Assembly (NCBI RefSeq): GCF_003841405.1
Contig: NZ_PXYA01000002.1
Location: forward strand, 1-64,000
DNA from: Tetragenococcus halophilus subsp. halophilus DSM 20339
GTDB lineage: Bacteria > Bacillota > Bacilli > Lactobacillales > Enterococcaceae
DNA length: 64,000 nt
Direction: 5' to 3'
Part shown: positions 46,956-55,572 of the stretch, in pieces
How the letters are laid out: every line of letters begins with the position of its first letter
How positions within the stretch are numbered: the stretch's first letter is position 1
Translations under genes and position numbers: made by a program
The notes under the pieces: model-generated
Seen by the model: the letters and a program-made list of their open reading frames with translations, nothing else
The model's database searches: none
Told to the model about the DNA's origin: nothing

Positions 46956-47882
46956 TTACGCAATAAATTTCATAATCAACTCACTTACAGCAATTGCATC
47001 ATTTTGTTCAATTACTTTTCGAATTTCGTCCATTCCTATTTTTTCTATAACAGCGTCTAATTTTTTGATCATATCCATATTTTTCTGACATTCTTTATCG
47101 GGATCTTCGATCACCGGGAAAGTGTCAAAATAAATGGCATGTTGGTAATGATGAAGCTTAGCATAATATAAAAATTCAACCGTTTTTACCAGACTATTCG
47201 ACCCAATCATCAGTCCATCGTCATTTAAACCATAGCCATCATTTAAGTGGATCCCGAAAAGTTTTCCTCTACTACCTAAAATACTAGCACCATAAGCTGG
47301 ATTTTCATGTTTCATCAACATATGACAATAATCTAAAGTAATACCTAGATTGGCTTTATTGATATCATTAACCATTGTCAAGGCTAACCCTAAACTATCG
47401 ATAAATGCATAAGCACGAGGTTGGAAGGGTTTATATTCAACGCTCACTTGGATATCTACAGCGTATTCCGCAATAATACTTAAATAATGCTGTATTTGTT
47501 GCCAAACTTGCTCATAATTAATCTGAAAAGAATAATCAAAACCGTCAAATCCTAACCAGATTGTAACGACTTCTCCTCCGATTTCTCGACAGTAATCCAC
47601 TGCTTCTTTGCACAAGATTAACGCTTGTTCGGAAATCTCTTGATTGTGATTTCCTAATTCTCCACTAATGAACTCTTCTCTAAATCTTAAGGCAACACCA
47701 TTAGCACATAAATCATTTTCTTCTAATAACGCCTTCATTTCTTTTGCAGTATAGCCTTTCGTGTGTTCTGGAAAATTTAGATCGACGTGTGTTAATCCTA
47801 ATTTATGGAATTGCTTGAAAACACGACTGAGATCATGATCGTATTTGGGTAAAAATGAATTGATTCGTGTCGCTAGTTTCAT
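46956..47882 (-). CDS. Sugar phosphate isomerase/epimerase (TIM barrel)
   Basis: 308 residues from the ATG at 47882 (GAGGTGAAATT upstream). It is an AP-endonuclease-2-type TIM barrel: metal-binding residues are suggested by SVEYKPFQPRAYAFIDSLGL (Glu near 145), LGITLDYCHMLMKHENP (Asp/His near 178) and FGIHLNDGYGLND (His/Asp near 205). Relatives isomerise or epimerise keto-sugars (xylose isomerase-like, tagatose/psicose epimerase-like). First gene of an operon with the EIIBC gene. A LacI-type operator like those of the LacI gene at 49354 lies upstream at 48008. Confidence 0.8.
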   Translation of the reverse strand: MKLATRINSFLPKYDHDLSRVFKQFHKLGLTHVDLNFPEHTKGYTAKEMKALLEENDLCANGVALRFREEFISGELGNHNQEISEQALILCKEAVDYCREIGGEVVTIWLGFDGFDYSFQINYEQVWQQIQHYLSIIAEYAVDIQVSVEYKPFQPRAYAFIDSLGLALTMVNDINKANLGITLDYCHMLMKHENPAYGASILGSRGKLFGIHLNDGYGLNDDGLMIGSNSLVKTVEFLYYAKLHHYQHAIYFDTFPVIEDPDKECQKNMDMIKKLDAVIEKIGMDEIRKVIEQNDAIAVSELIMKFIA

Positions 47883-48007
47883 AATAATTTCACCTCTGTT
47901 AATTGTTGAGCTAAGCATACCATCAAACCAAATCATTTACAACCATTAAATTTCATTTTATTTCAAATAAAATCATAAAAAAATCAAATCCTTATCTTCC
48001 GGCACTT

Positions 48008-48023
48008 GAGTAATCGTTTACTC
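48008..48023. promoter_or_regulatory. LacI-type operator of the isomerase/PTS operon
   Basis: GAGTAATCGTTTACTC, near-perfect palindrome matching the AGTAATCGATTACT site at 49214 in 12 of 14 positions. Confidence 0.65.
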
Positions 48024-48058
48024 GAATGACACAAAAATAAATGAAACATTCCTTCCAA

Positions 48059-48502
48059 TTATTCTTTGCTTGCTATTTCGTCAATCATATCTACACGTTT
48101 TGCATGTCGCCCGCCTTCATAACTTGCTTCCAGCCATTCTTTGACAATCATTTTAGCCAAATCAACACCTACTACACGTGAGCCAAAAGCAACAATATTT
48201 GTATTATTATGTTGCTTTGAAAGTTTAGCGGTGTAAGGTTCACTACAAACGACAGCACGAATACCTTTGACTTTATTTGCAGAAATAGAAATTCCTACGC
48301 CAGTACCACAAATTAATACACCCCCGTCAAACTGACCCGAAGCAACTTCTTCAGCAACTTTTTTCCCATATTTCGGATAGTCTGTTCTTTCTGAAGAATA
48401 AGCACCAAAATCGACCGTTTCATGTCCTAATGATTGAATATAATCGCTGATTTCTTGTTTTAGTTCCCAACCTACATGATCGCTACCTATTGCTAACTTC
48501 AT
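48059..48502 (-). CDS. rpiB: Ribose-5-phosphate isomerase B / allose-6-phosphate isomerase
   Basis: 147 residues. RpiB/LacAB family: start KLAIGSDHVGWELKQEI, catalytic cysteine in GGVLICGTGVGISISANKVK near 66, and a conserved histidine in LSKQHNNTNIVAFGSRVVG near 100. It interconverts ribose-5- and ribulose-5-phosphate, or allose-6- and allulose-6-phosphate. The pairing with an Rpe-like epimerase 13 bp upstream leaves both options open. Confidence 0.9.
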   Translation of the reverse strand: MKLAIGSDHVGWELKQEISDYIQSLGHETVDFGAYSSERTDYPKYGKKVAEEVASGQFDGGVLICGTGVGISISANKVKGIRAVVCSEPYTAKLSKQHNNTNIVAFGSRVVGVDLAKMIVKEWLEASYEGGRHAKRVDMIDEIASKE

Positions 48503-48515
48503 AAAAAAATTTCTC

Positions 48516-49166
48516 CTAATTATTTCTTAGATTTTCAATGATTGTGGCATATGTTTCATCTTTTCCAAAAATAGCTGAAGTCCCTAAGATAAAACCTGAT
48601 ACACCTTTTTTACTTAAAGTTTGCACTTTGGATGGAGAGATTGCACCATCTACCATGACTTGAAAATGAAGTGATTGACCCAAATTTACTAATTTTTCAA
48701 TCTTAGAATTCACATGATCAAGGTAACTCTGTCCGGAAAATCCTGGATTAACGGTCATCACCATGACATAATCAACAAGTGGTAAAAGTTCTTCTATGGC
48801 AGCTATTGAAGTCCCCGGGTTTATTGCTAAGCCGACTTTTTTTCCATATTTTTTGATTGTATCTAAAGTACGGGCAATCTGTTGATCTGCTTCCGGATGT
48901 ACATAAATAATATCTGCACCCATGTTAGCGAATAATTCTATATATTTGCTTGGTTCTTGTATCATCAAATGAACATCTACAAGCTTGTTTGTAGACTTAC
49001 GTATCACTTCAAAATCTTGCAGTCCCATCGCAAAACTTGGAACAAAACGTCCATCCATAAAATCCATATGAAAAATATCAATACCTGCTGTATCAAGCGC
49101 TTTTGTCTCTTTTTCCAGATGGCCAAAATTAGCACACATCATCGAGGGACAAAGTAGTTTTTCCAA
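48516..49166 (-). CDS. rpe: Ribulose-phosphate 3-epimerase / allulose-6-phosphate epimerase
   Basis: 216 residues, TIM barrel. Motifs: PSMMCANFGHLEKE, metal site IDIFHMDFMDGRFVPSFAMG near 30, DVHLMIQEPSKYIELFANMG near 68, MTVNPGFSGQSYL near 138, and phosphate-binding DGAISPSKV and GFILGTSAIFG. It epimerises at C3 of a ketose phosphate (Rpe or AlsE-like). First gene of the rpe-rpiB pair, with two LacI operators upstream; GGAGGAATCG precedes the start. Confidence 0.88.
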   Translation of the reverse strand: MEKLLCPSMMCANFGHLEKETKALDTAGIDIFHMDFMDGRFVPSFAMGLQDFEVIRKSTNKLVDVHLMIQEPSKYIELFANMGADIIYVHPEADQQIARTLDTIKKYGKKVGLAINPGTSIAAIEELLPLVDYVMVMTVNPGFSGQSYLDHVNSKIEKLVNLGQSLHFQVMVDGAISPSKVQTLSKKGVSGFILGTSAIFGKDETYATIIENLRNN

Positions 49167-49183
49167 AACGATTCCTCCTTTGC

Positions 49184-49227
49184 GTTATCGATTACCCAAT
49201 CAACATACTGATGAGTAATCGATTACT
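49184..49227. promoter_or_regulatory. Two LacI operators, three helical turns apart
   Basis: GTTATCGATTACC (49184-49196) and the perfect palindrome AGTAATCGATTACT (49214-49227). The two ATCGAT centres are 31 bp apart, the right phase for binding on one DNA face. They lie between the rpe-rpiB operon and the divergent LacI gene. Confidence 0.75.
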
Positions 49228-49353
49228 TCTTTTATAAGAATCAATTTAGCATGCTTCTTTCCCTTTGTCAACGTTTTCTTTTAACTATTGCTATCTATTT
49301 CATTCTGTGGGAAAATTAAAATATTATTATATGAATGTAAAGGAAAGAATTTG

Positions 49354-50358
49354 ATGAAAAAAGTTTCGGTCAAAGATATTGCAGAGCTAAGTGGTGTTTC
49401 GGTAGCCACAGTTTCTCGAGTGATTAACAACAACGGACGATTTTCTGAAGAGACCAGAAAAAAAGTCTTAAAAGTCATTGAAGAAACAGGTTACGAAATG
49501 AATTATAGTGCTAAAACATTACGAACAAATAAATCTTATACAATAGGTATCTTAGTGCCTGATATAAGCAATTACTTTTTCGCCGATGTTGTGCAAAAAA
49601 TTGAATTTATTCTGTTTGAAAAGGGATATTCTACGATTATTTGCAATACAGGACGTGATGAAAAAAAAGAAATGGACTATCTGAAAGTCTTACAAGGCAA
49701 GGGCGTGGATGGCTTAATTGTCATATCCGGCGCGGAAGAATTTTCATTTGATTACACAGAGGCAAAAAAAGAAATACCTTATATATGTATTGATCGAGAA
49801 CCCAAAGACAAAAGTCAAACGACTTTTATTTCTTCCAACCACTATCAAGGGGCTTTTGAGGCAACGGAACAATTAATCAAGCTTGGCTGTACTCAACCTA
49901 TCTTTGCTGTTTTAAATCGCAAATCTACTTCTGCAAAAACACGCTTAGCAGGATTTAAAGATGCATTGAATAAACATAGCTTTACTTTCAATGAGGCCAA
50001 TGTACTCTACTTGGATAATCCACCCGCTAAAATGAAAGAACAAACGCAAACATTCTTTACAACTTATCCTGAAACAAATGGAATACTTGCTACAAATGAT
50101 ACTATCGCATTAGAACTGCTAAATATCCTTCATGCTATGAATTATAAAGTACCTGAACAAATAAAAGTGATCGGTTTTGACGATAGCCCTATAACAAACT
50201 ATTCATCACCTCCGCTATCTTCTGTACAACAAGACACAAGCAAAATTGCAGATACAGCAGCCAACCACTTATTACATTTGATACAGTATCCCAATGAAAC
50301 CGGCCAAACACTGATGATACCTGTTCATTTGATATTACGGCAATCTAGCGCTGTATAA
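49354..50358 (+). CDS. LacI-family transcriptional regulator
   Basis: 334 residues from 49354 (AAGGAAAG upstream; the frame from 49288 is not supported). The N-terminal helix-turn-helix with hinge is VSVKDIAELSGVSVATVSRV then INNNGRFS; the periplasmic-binding-like domain has IGILVPDISNYFFADVV and ends with SSPPLSSVQQDTSKIADTAA. It likely represses rpe-rpiB (two operators) and the isomerase/EIIBC operon (one operator), and possibly itself. Confidence 0.9.
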   Translation: MKKVSVKDIAELSGVSVATVSRVINNNGRFSEETRKKVLKVIEETGYEMNYSAKTLRTNKSYTIGILVPDISNYFFADVVQKIEFILFEKGYSTIICNTGRDEKKEMDYLKVLQGKGVDGLIVISGAEEFSFDYTEAKKEIPYICIDREPKDKSQTTFISSNHYQGAFEATEQLIKLGCTQPIFAVLNRKSTSAKTRLAGFKDALNKHSFTFNEANVLYLDNPPAKMKEQTQTFFTTYPETNGILATNDTIALELLNILHAMNYKVPEQIKVIGFDDSPITNYSSPPLSSVQQDTSKIADTAANHLLHLIQYPNETGQTLMIPVHLILRQSSAV

Positions 50359-50392
50359 AAAGGTGCGATCTTTATTGCGATCGCACCTTTTT
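50357..50392. terminator. Bidirectional terminator between LacI gene and aldolase
   Basis: AAAAAGGTGCGATC / GATCGCACCTTTTT, a 14-bp perfect stem with A and T runs on both sides. Confidence 0.9.
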
Positions 50393-50394
50393 CA

Positions 50395-51108
50395 TCATTC
50401 ATCTAAGATCGTAAATCCTAATGCTTTTGTATCATTATGGAACCCTTGTACTGTTTCTAGTGATAGTTCATCTAAATCCTTTTTATACATCGCAAGTTTT
50501 CCTAAAAGCGCTGGCGTCACGGTAATAATATCTACACCTAACTCTTGTGCTTGTATAATATTATAAACTTCTCTTGAACTAGCCCATAGTAACTTAGTCC
50601 CTTGTTTTTCTCGGCAAATCTCTAATGCTTGTTTCATTAAAGGGACTGGATTAACACCCGTATCCGCTACTCTTCCAGCAAAAACAGAAACAATATTTTC
50701 AGTTCCTTCAGACAATACATCCACTGTTTGTCGTACTTGTTCAATCGTCATAATCGCTGTAATATTTAATTTTAATTTTTTCTCTGATAGCTTTTTAATT
50801 AAGGAAATAGAAGACTCACCTAATGAATTTGTAATTGGTATTTTTACATACACATTTTCAGCTAAGCTAGCCAATTTTTCCGCTTCTTTTTCCATAGTCT
50901 CAAAATCGTCTGCAAAAACTTCAAAGCTAATAGGTAAATTTTCTACCTCTTGTAAAGCTTGTTTAGCAAAAGAAAGATAATTGGTAATTCCAGCTAATTT
51001 CATTAAACTAGGATTTGTAGTAAAACCTGTGACAATTCCTTTTTCTTTCATACTCACCATATCTTCAACGACAGCGCCATCAGAGTAAATATCAATTGCA
51101 AACGTCAT
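50395..51108 (-). CDS. Transaldolase / fructose-6-phosphate aldolase-like protein
   Basis: 237 residues, the small transaldolase type. MTFAIDIYSDGAVVEDMVSM, TGFTTNPSLMKLAGI near 28, the Schiff-base lysine in NVYVKIPITNSLGE near 90, and NITAIMTIEQV near 115 match TalA/FSA-like enzymes. Its start overlaps the EIIC gene by 4 bp. It would cut or transfer three-carbon units from the sugar phosphate delivered by the Ula-type PTS. Confidence 0.87.
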   Translation of the reverse strand: MTFAIDIYSDGAVVEDMVSMKEKGIVTGFTTNPSLMKLAGITNYLSFAKQALQEVENLPISFEVFADDFETMEKEAEKLASLAENVYVKIPITNSLGESSISLIKKLSEKKLKLNITAIMTIEQVRQTVDVLSEGTENIVSVFAGRVADTGVNPVPLMKQALEICREKQGTKLLWASSREVYNIIQAQELGVDIITVTPALLGKLAMYKKDLDELSLETVQGFHNDTKALGFTILDE

Positions 51109-52478
51109 TTTTCTTCCTCCAATTCAATATTGTTTAATGCAGTTTTAGAAGGCTTGATTATACTAGGTAAGAATAAAACGACTAAAACAATAATCATAAT
51201 CGCATAGATGCCAAAAGTCCCAAATTGTCCGCCGACTTTTCCTAGTAAAATACCAATCCAACCAAAATCTAGATCGCCAAATGTTGCATTAGAAAAACCT
51301 AAGTCGCCTAACACCGGTAACAATAACGCTGGAAGAAATGCTAGTAGCAATCCATTTACAAATGATCCTACAATAGCACCTCTCCTGCCTCCCGTAGAAT
51401 TGCCGTAGACACCAGAAGTTGCACCACAGAAGAAATGAGGAACTAGGCCAGGAATAATTAGCACACCACCCACAGCACCTAGAATTAACATCCCAATAAT
51501 CCCGCCTACAAAACTTGAGATGAAGCCGATAATAACAGCAGTTTGTGCATATGGGAAAAATACTGCACAGTCAACGGCTGGTACTGCGTTAGGGATAATT
51601 TTGTCAGCAATTCCCTGAAAGGCCGGTAACAAGTCGGCTAAAATCATTCGTACGCCAGCATAGACAATATTTACACCAACCGCAAATTTTAGTCCACTAA
51701 GAATAGCAAACAGATAAGGAGACTGGCCATCTGCTAGGGTAGAAACAAAATCAGGACCAGCAGCAATCGCAGAACCAAGATAAAAGACAATCATAGTTAA
51801 TGCTGTAGAAATTGTCGTATTTCTTAAAAAACCAAATTTCTCAGGTACTTCAATATCTTCAGTTGATGGCGAGCCTTTGCCCACCCATTTACCGACTAAA
51901 GCAGAAAGATAATAACCAACAGAGCCAAAATGTCCCATGGCTACTTCATCTCCATCTGTGACTTGTAAAGTAAATTTCTGCCCAATTGCTGGTGAAATTG
52001 CACTCCAAGCACCCAGAAAGAAGCCACCTACAAGAATTAGTAGAATCCCATCAAATCCCATTACGCCTAATACCGCTGATAATAAACAAGCCATAAAAAA
52101 TGAATGATGCCCTGTTAAAAATACATATTTATAGCGAGTAAGACGAGCAATAAGCAGATTAACAACTAAACCGACTATTAAAATTGTCATGGTTTCTACA
52201 CCTAAAACTTCTTGTGCAACTGAAGTTACTGCCTCGTTATTCGGAACAACACCGGTAATATTAAACCCTTCTTCAATCATTAAAGAAAGAGGATCTAAGT
52301 TGCCACTGATCACATCAGCACCAGCAGATAACATCAAATAACCTAAGATAGGTCCCAGTGTACCTGTTAATACTTTATGACCTGGGGCGCGCATTGCAAC
52401 TAAACCAACAAACGAAACAAGACCCATTAATATAGCAGGCTCGCTAAACATATCTTTTATAAATTCTAAAAAACCCAT
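51105..52478 (-). CDS. PTS EIIC component, UlaA/SgaT (ascorbate-type) family
   Basis: 457 residues with about eleven helices. The signature regions KVLTGTLGPILGYLMLSAGA near 34, TGHHSFFMACLLSAVLG, GHFGSVGYYLSALVGKWVGK and FFCGATSGVYGNSTGGRRGA are those of UlaA/SgaT. The real substrate may be a pentitol, hexitol or other sugar acid, because none of the ascorbate-specific enzymes (UlaG, UlaD, UlaE) is nearby. Coupled to EIIA and EIIB upstream and the aldolase downstream. Confidence 0.88.
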   Translation of the reverse strand: MGFLEFIKDMFSEPAILMGLVSFVGLVAMRAPGHKVLTGTLGPILGYLMLSAGADVISGNLDPLSLMIEEGFNITGVVPNNEAVTSVAQEVLGVETMTILIVGLVVNLLIARLTRYKYVFLTGHHSFFMACLLSAVLGVMGFDGILLILVGGFFLGAWSAISPAIGQKFTLQVTDGDEVAMGHFGSVGYYLSALVGKWVGKGSPSTEDIEVPEKFGFLRNTTISTALTMIVFYLGSAIAAGPDFVSTLADGQSPYLFAILSGLKFAVGVNIVYAGVRMILADLLPAFQGIADKIIPNAVPAVDCAVFFPYAQTAVIIGFISSFVGGIIGMLILGAVGGVLIIPGLVPHFFCGATSGVYGNSTGGRRGAIVGSFVNGLLLAFLPALLLPVLGDLGFSNATFGDLDFGWIGILLGKVGGQFGTFGIYAIMIIVLVVLFLPSIIKPSKTALNNIELEEEK

Positions 52479-52529
52479 TTCTTCAACCCCTTACCTTTCT
52501 AAATTTTTTTATTTAAAACAAATAAACGA

Positions 52530-52811
52530 TTATTCCTCATTTAACTCTTGTAACACCGGCAAAATATCTTCAGTAATTTTCTTTTTATCTGCATAACTAC
52601 GTACAGTCGTAATTCTTTTATCTTGCGGTAATTGTTTTGCAAATTCAGCTACTGTAACAAAAAGATCCGGATTTTCTCCTGAAGCAGCGTTAAGATCACA
52701 TGATTTTGCATCTACCTCAATGCCATTTTTCTTTGCCACTTGATTAATTTTCATCGCCAATAAATTACTACTACCAATACCATTTCCACATACAGTTAAT
52801 ATACGTATCAT
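52530..52811 (-). CDS. PTS EIIB component (lactose/ascorbate type)
   Basis: 93 residues. Start MIRILTVCGNGIGSSNLLAM with the phosphocysteine at residue 8. It passes phosphate from EIIA to the sugar bound by the EIIC. Its ATG overlaps the EIIA stop by 4 bp. Confidence 0.9.
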   Translation of the reverse strand: MIRILTVCGNGIGSSNLLAMKINQVAKKNGIEVDAKSCDLNAASGENPDLFVTVAEFAKQLPQDKRITTVRSYADKKKITEDILPVLQELNEE

Positions 52812-53275
52812 TCTTCTTCCTCCTCTTGTATGTATTGATTTGCCAAAGTAAGAAACGCCGTTTTATCTCGTAAATGAAGTAATTTTTCCACTTTTTCTTC
52901 TTCGTCAATAATTGCTGAAACTTTTTGTAAAAGTCGTAAATGATGGGAATTATCTTTTGTTGCTAAACACAAAATAAGAAAAACTTCTTCTCCATGCTTA
53001 AATTGAACAGGTTTTTCTAACTTTAAAATGCTCACCCCATTATCCAAAGTTCCTGCTTCAGGACGCGCATGTGGCATAGCCACCTTAGGAACTAAAATAA
53101 TATAATCTCCCATATCCAAAACGTTTTGAATCATAGCATCAATATAAGAATTTTCTATAATTTTTTCTTCAAGCAGTGGTTGTGCCGCTAATCTGATGGC
53201 CTCTTGCCAATCATCTACTTCAGAAACAAATTGAAGAAATCGTTCTGAAAAATAGGCTTCGCCAGTTTCTCCCAT
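52808..53275 (-). CDS. PTS EIIA component (fructose/mannitol type)
   Basis: 155 residues with the active histidine in VPKVAMPHARPEAGTLDNGV near 75, typical EIIA-Ntr/Fru domain as used in Ula systems. First gene of EIIA-EIIB-EIIC-aldolase. AGGAGGTG precedes the ATG. A hairpin with T-run and a perfect cre lie upstream. Confidence 0.9.
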   Translation of the reverse strand: MGETGEAYFSERFLQFVSEVDDWQEAIRLAAQPLLEEKIIENSYIDAMIQNVLDMGDYIILVPKVAMPHARPEAGTLDNGVSILKLEKPVQFKHGEEVFLILCLATKDNSHHLRLLQKVSAIIDEEEKVEKLLHLRDKTAFLTLANQYIQEEEEE

Positions 53276-53344
53276 TTACACACCTCCTTATCTGCCTTTA
53301 CTATATACAAAAGCGATTTCAATTTATACTGTTACAATTGCCAA

Positions 53345-53389
53345 TAAAAAATGGCAAGTAATGAACTATTTAGTTCACCTGTTGCCATT
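53345..53389 (-). terminator. Hairpin plus T-run in the leader of the Ula-type PTS operon
   Basis: AATGGCAA / TTGCCATT with inner TGAACTA/TAGTTCA. On the minus strand it is followed by TTTTTTATT, 70 bp before the EIIA start. It could be a leader terminator (attenuator), or the end of an unseen short transcript. Confidence 0.5.
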
Positions 53390-53438
53390 TCGAATTTGCA
53401 AATAATTATTTAATTTTGTAAAAATTATTCTCTTTGTT

Positions 53439-53452
53439 TGAAAACGTTATCA
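53439..53452. promoter_or_regulatory. Perfect cre site
   Basis: TGAAAACGTTATCA fits all 14 positions of the CcpA consensus. It lies between the PTS operon and its divergent PRD regulator, so both may be glucose-repressed. Nothing else coding was seen in 53276-53580. Confidence 0.8.
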
Positions 53453-53580
53453 AATCAAGTGAGAACAAATTAACTCTCTTTTTAAAATAACATTTTTATA
53501 AAAAATAAAAATTATTTACTTGGTTTAATTTCTTAGTTCCTCTATACTTAGTGCTAAGAAAATACAATAAGGAGGAAAAA

Positions 53581-55503
53581 ATGTTTGCTTATAAACGATT
53601 AGAACAGCTTTTTCTTCGTTTTAATACAGAAAGCATCTGTACTATGAATGAATTAACCAAATACTTCGCTGTTTCAGAACGTACCATAAGAAGTGATATT
53701 AAAGAATTAAATAACGAGTTAGTTGATTATAATGCAGAAATCGTTACGTTACGAGGCCTAGGTTATCAATTACAAAATAAAGAAAATGTTCGAATATTAT
53801 TCAAACAGATGACCAACATAGCATCATCAACTGCTATTTTTTCTTTAGAAAATACAGAGGATCGAATAAAACAACTTTTATATTTGTTACTTACTGCAGA
53901 GAAGTTTCTGTCAATAGATGAGCTCTGTGACATTATTTTTGTAGGAAGAACCACCTTATTAGGCTATCTTAAAGAGCTAAAAGTACTACTTGCATCCTAC
54001 GAACTTGTGATCACTTCTAAGACAAATATCGGATATAAACTAACAGGACAAGAAATAAATGTACGACAATGTTTCGCTGAACAAATGATTGAACGAAACC
54101 TCAATAGTTATATTTCACAATTTTCTATAATAGAGCAGCGAATTTTTGCAGGCATTGATCTAAAAGAAATTTTTCAAAAGACCATTGAACTCTTCCCACC
54201 GTACGAGTATAAAATTACAGATTATAATCGAAAGAATTTTGTTGTGCATATTGCCATCGCTATTTTGCGAATTAAAAAGCACCATGAAGTGGAAGAATTA
54301 ACGCAAGTAACTTTATTTGACCCAAAAATTCAGCAAGCGATGGATCAACTGATCACATGGGTAGAAAGCAAGCATCAACTTACATTTTCTCAAAACGATA
54401 AAAATTGGATTTACGCACATTTTTTTACTGAGTTACAGCAACAGTCATCTTCAAAGCAATATAAAAAAGAAATTGAAAAATTAGTTCAGGAATTACTAAA
54501 AGAAATTAGACAAACATTTGGTGAAAACTTACAAGAAGATGAGATATTAAGAAAAGACTTGATCGTCCACTTTTCCAACTACTTACCTTTAAAAAATATT
54601 TTAACAATTAAAAGTAATCCATTATTACCGGCAATCAAAAGAAATTACTCCTATGCTTTTGAGTTAACCGTTATGGCAATCTCAAAAAATGAATTTTTAC
54701 ATTATTATCAGTTTACAGAAGATGATATTGGATATATTGCTTTGCATATAGCAGCGGCTATTGAACGTAGTAATAAAAAAGAATTGAAAACAAAAAAAGT
54801 GTTAATTGTTTGTGGTCAAGGAATTTCGAGCAGTCGTCTGTTAGAAGCTATCGTGCATAAAAACTTTCCCGAGCAGATCGAAATTATTGATACTGTTTCT
54901 TTTGCAACATTTCAATTACAGGAACGTACGACAGTAGATTTTATCATTTCCACAATTCCTCTTGCTAAAACTGAAGTACCTATTGTTCAAGTTGATTTTA
55001 TGGAAATAAAAAAAGGGCTACAAGAAATCCAACAACTTTTAGATCAGGATAAAAAACGTTCAGAACTATATACATTATTTGACCCGTCACTCTTTTTTAT
55101 TAACACAGAGATAGACAAAAGAGAGCAATTAATCCATGCACTGGGAAATATCTTAGAAAAAAAACATGTCATTACAAAGAATTTTATTGAAAAAGTCATT
55201 ACAAGAGAACGGGTCGTTCCAACAAGCATAACACCCTTTATCGCGATACCTCACGCTATTGATAGTCAGGTAAAAGAAACGAAAATTGTAGTTTGCATCT
55301 CTAAAGTAGCTATCAAATGGGATAAAGAAAACAGAGTAAAGATTATTTTTTTAATCATAGGAAAAGATAGTGACAAAGAAGGCTTACAAACATTTTTTGA
55401 TTATTTATCGGATTTAGTAGAAAATGAAAAGTTACAAAAGAAAATGACTCAAGTTAACCAATTTTCAGAACCCATTGATTGCCTTTCAAATATAAGTAAA
55501 TAA
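53581..55503 (+). CDS. PRD-containing PTS-regulated transcriptional activator (BglG/MtlR family)
   Basis: 640 residues from 53581 (AAGGAGG upstream). Domain order: helix-turn-helix NELTKYFAVSERTIRSDIKE (about 25-45), second winged helix, two PRD domains (about 185-390), an EIIB-like domain VLIVCGQGISSSRLLEAIVH (Cys near 417), and an EIIA domain with TPFIAIPHAIDSQVKE (His near 560). Such proteins are switched by phosphorylation from HPr and the cognate EII. Divergent from the Ula-type PTS operon, which it likely activates. Confidence 0.9.
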   Translation: MFAYKRLEQLFLRFNTESICTMNELTKYFAVSERTIRSDIKELNNELVDYNAEIVTLRGLGYQLQNKENVRILFKQMTNIASSTAIFSLENTEDRIKQLLYLLLTAEKFLSIDELCDIIFVGRTTLLGYLKELKVLLASYELVITSKTNIGYKLTGQEINVRQCFAEQMIERNLNSYISQFSIIEQRIFAGIDLKEIFQKTIELFPPYEYKITDYNRKNFVVHIAIAILRIKKHHEVEELTQVTLFDPKIQQAMDQLITWVESKHQLTFSQNDKNWIYAHFFTELQQQSSSKQYKKEIEKLVQELLKEIRQTFGENLQEDEILRKDLIVHFSNYLPLKNILTIKSNPLLPAIKRNYSYAFELTVMAISKNEFLHYYQFTEDDIGYIALHIAAAIERSNKKELKTKKVLIVCGQGISSSRLLEAIVHKNFPEQIEIIDTVSFATFQLQERTTVDFIISTIPLAKTEVPIVQVDFMEIKKGLQEIQQLLDQDKKRSELYTLFDPSLFFINTEIDKREQLIHALGNILEKKHVITKNFIEKVITRERVVPTSITPFIAIPHAIDSQVKETKIVVCISKVAIKWDKENRVKIIFLIIGKDSDKEGLQTFFDYLSDLVENEKLQKKMTQVNQFSEPIDCLSNISK

Positions 55504-55517
55504 AAGTTTAAATTCAT

Positions 55518-55564
55518 AAAAAATGCCATAGACATCTTTTTTAGGATGTTTATGGCATTTTTTT
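55518..55564. terminator. Bidirectional terminator
   Basis: AAAAAATGCCATA..ACATC pairs with GATGT..TATGGCATTTTTT between convergent genes ending at 55503 and 55573. Confidence 0.88.
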
Positions 55565-55572
55565 CATCACTG

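Noticed and set aside
53276-53580. RAT-type antiterminator site for the PRD protein
   Set aside because: The leader hairpin shows no resemblance to known RAT sequences, and the regulator has a DNA-binding rather than an RNA-binding N-terminal domain.
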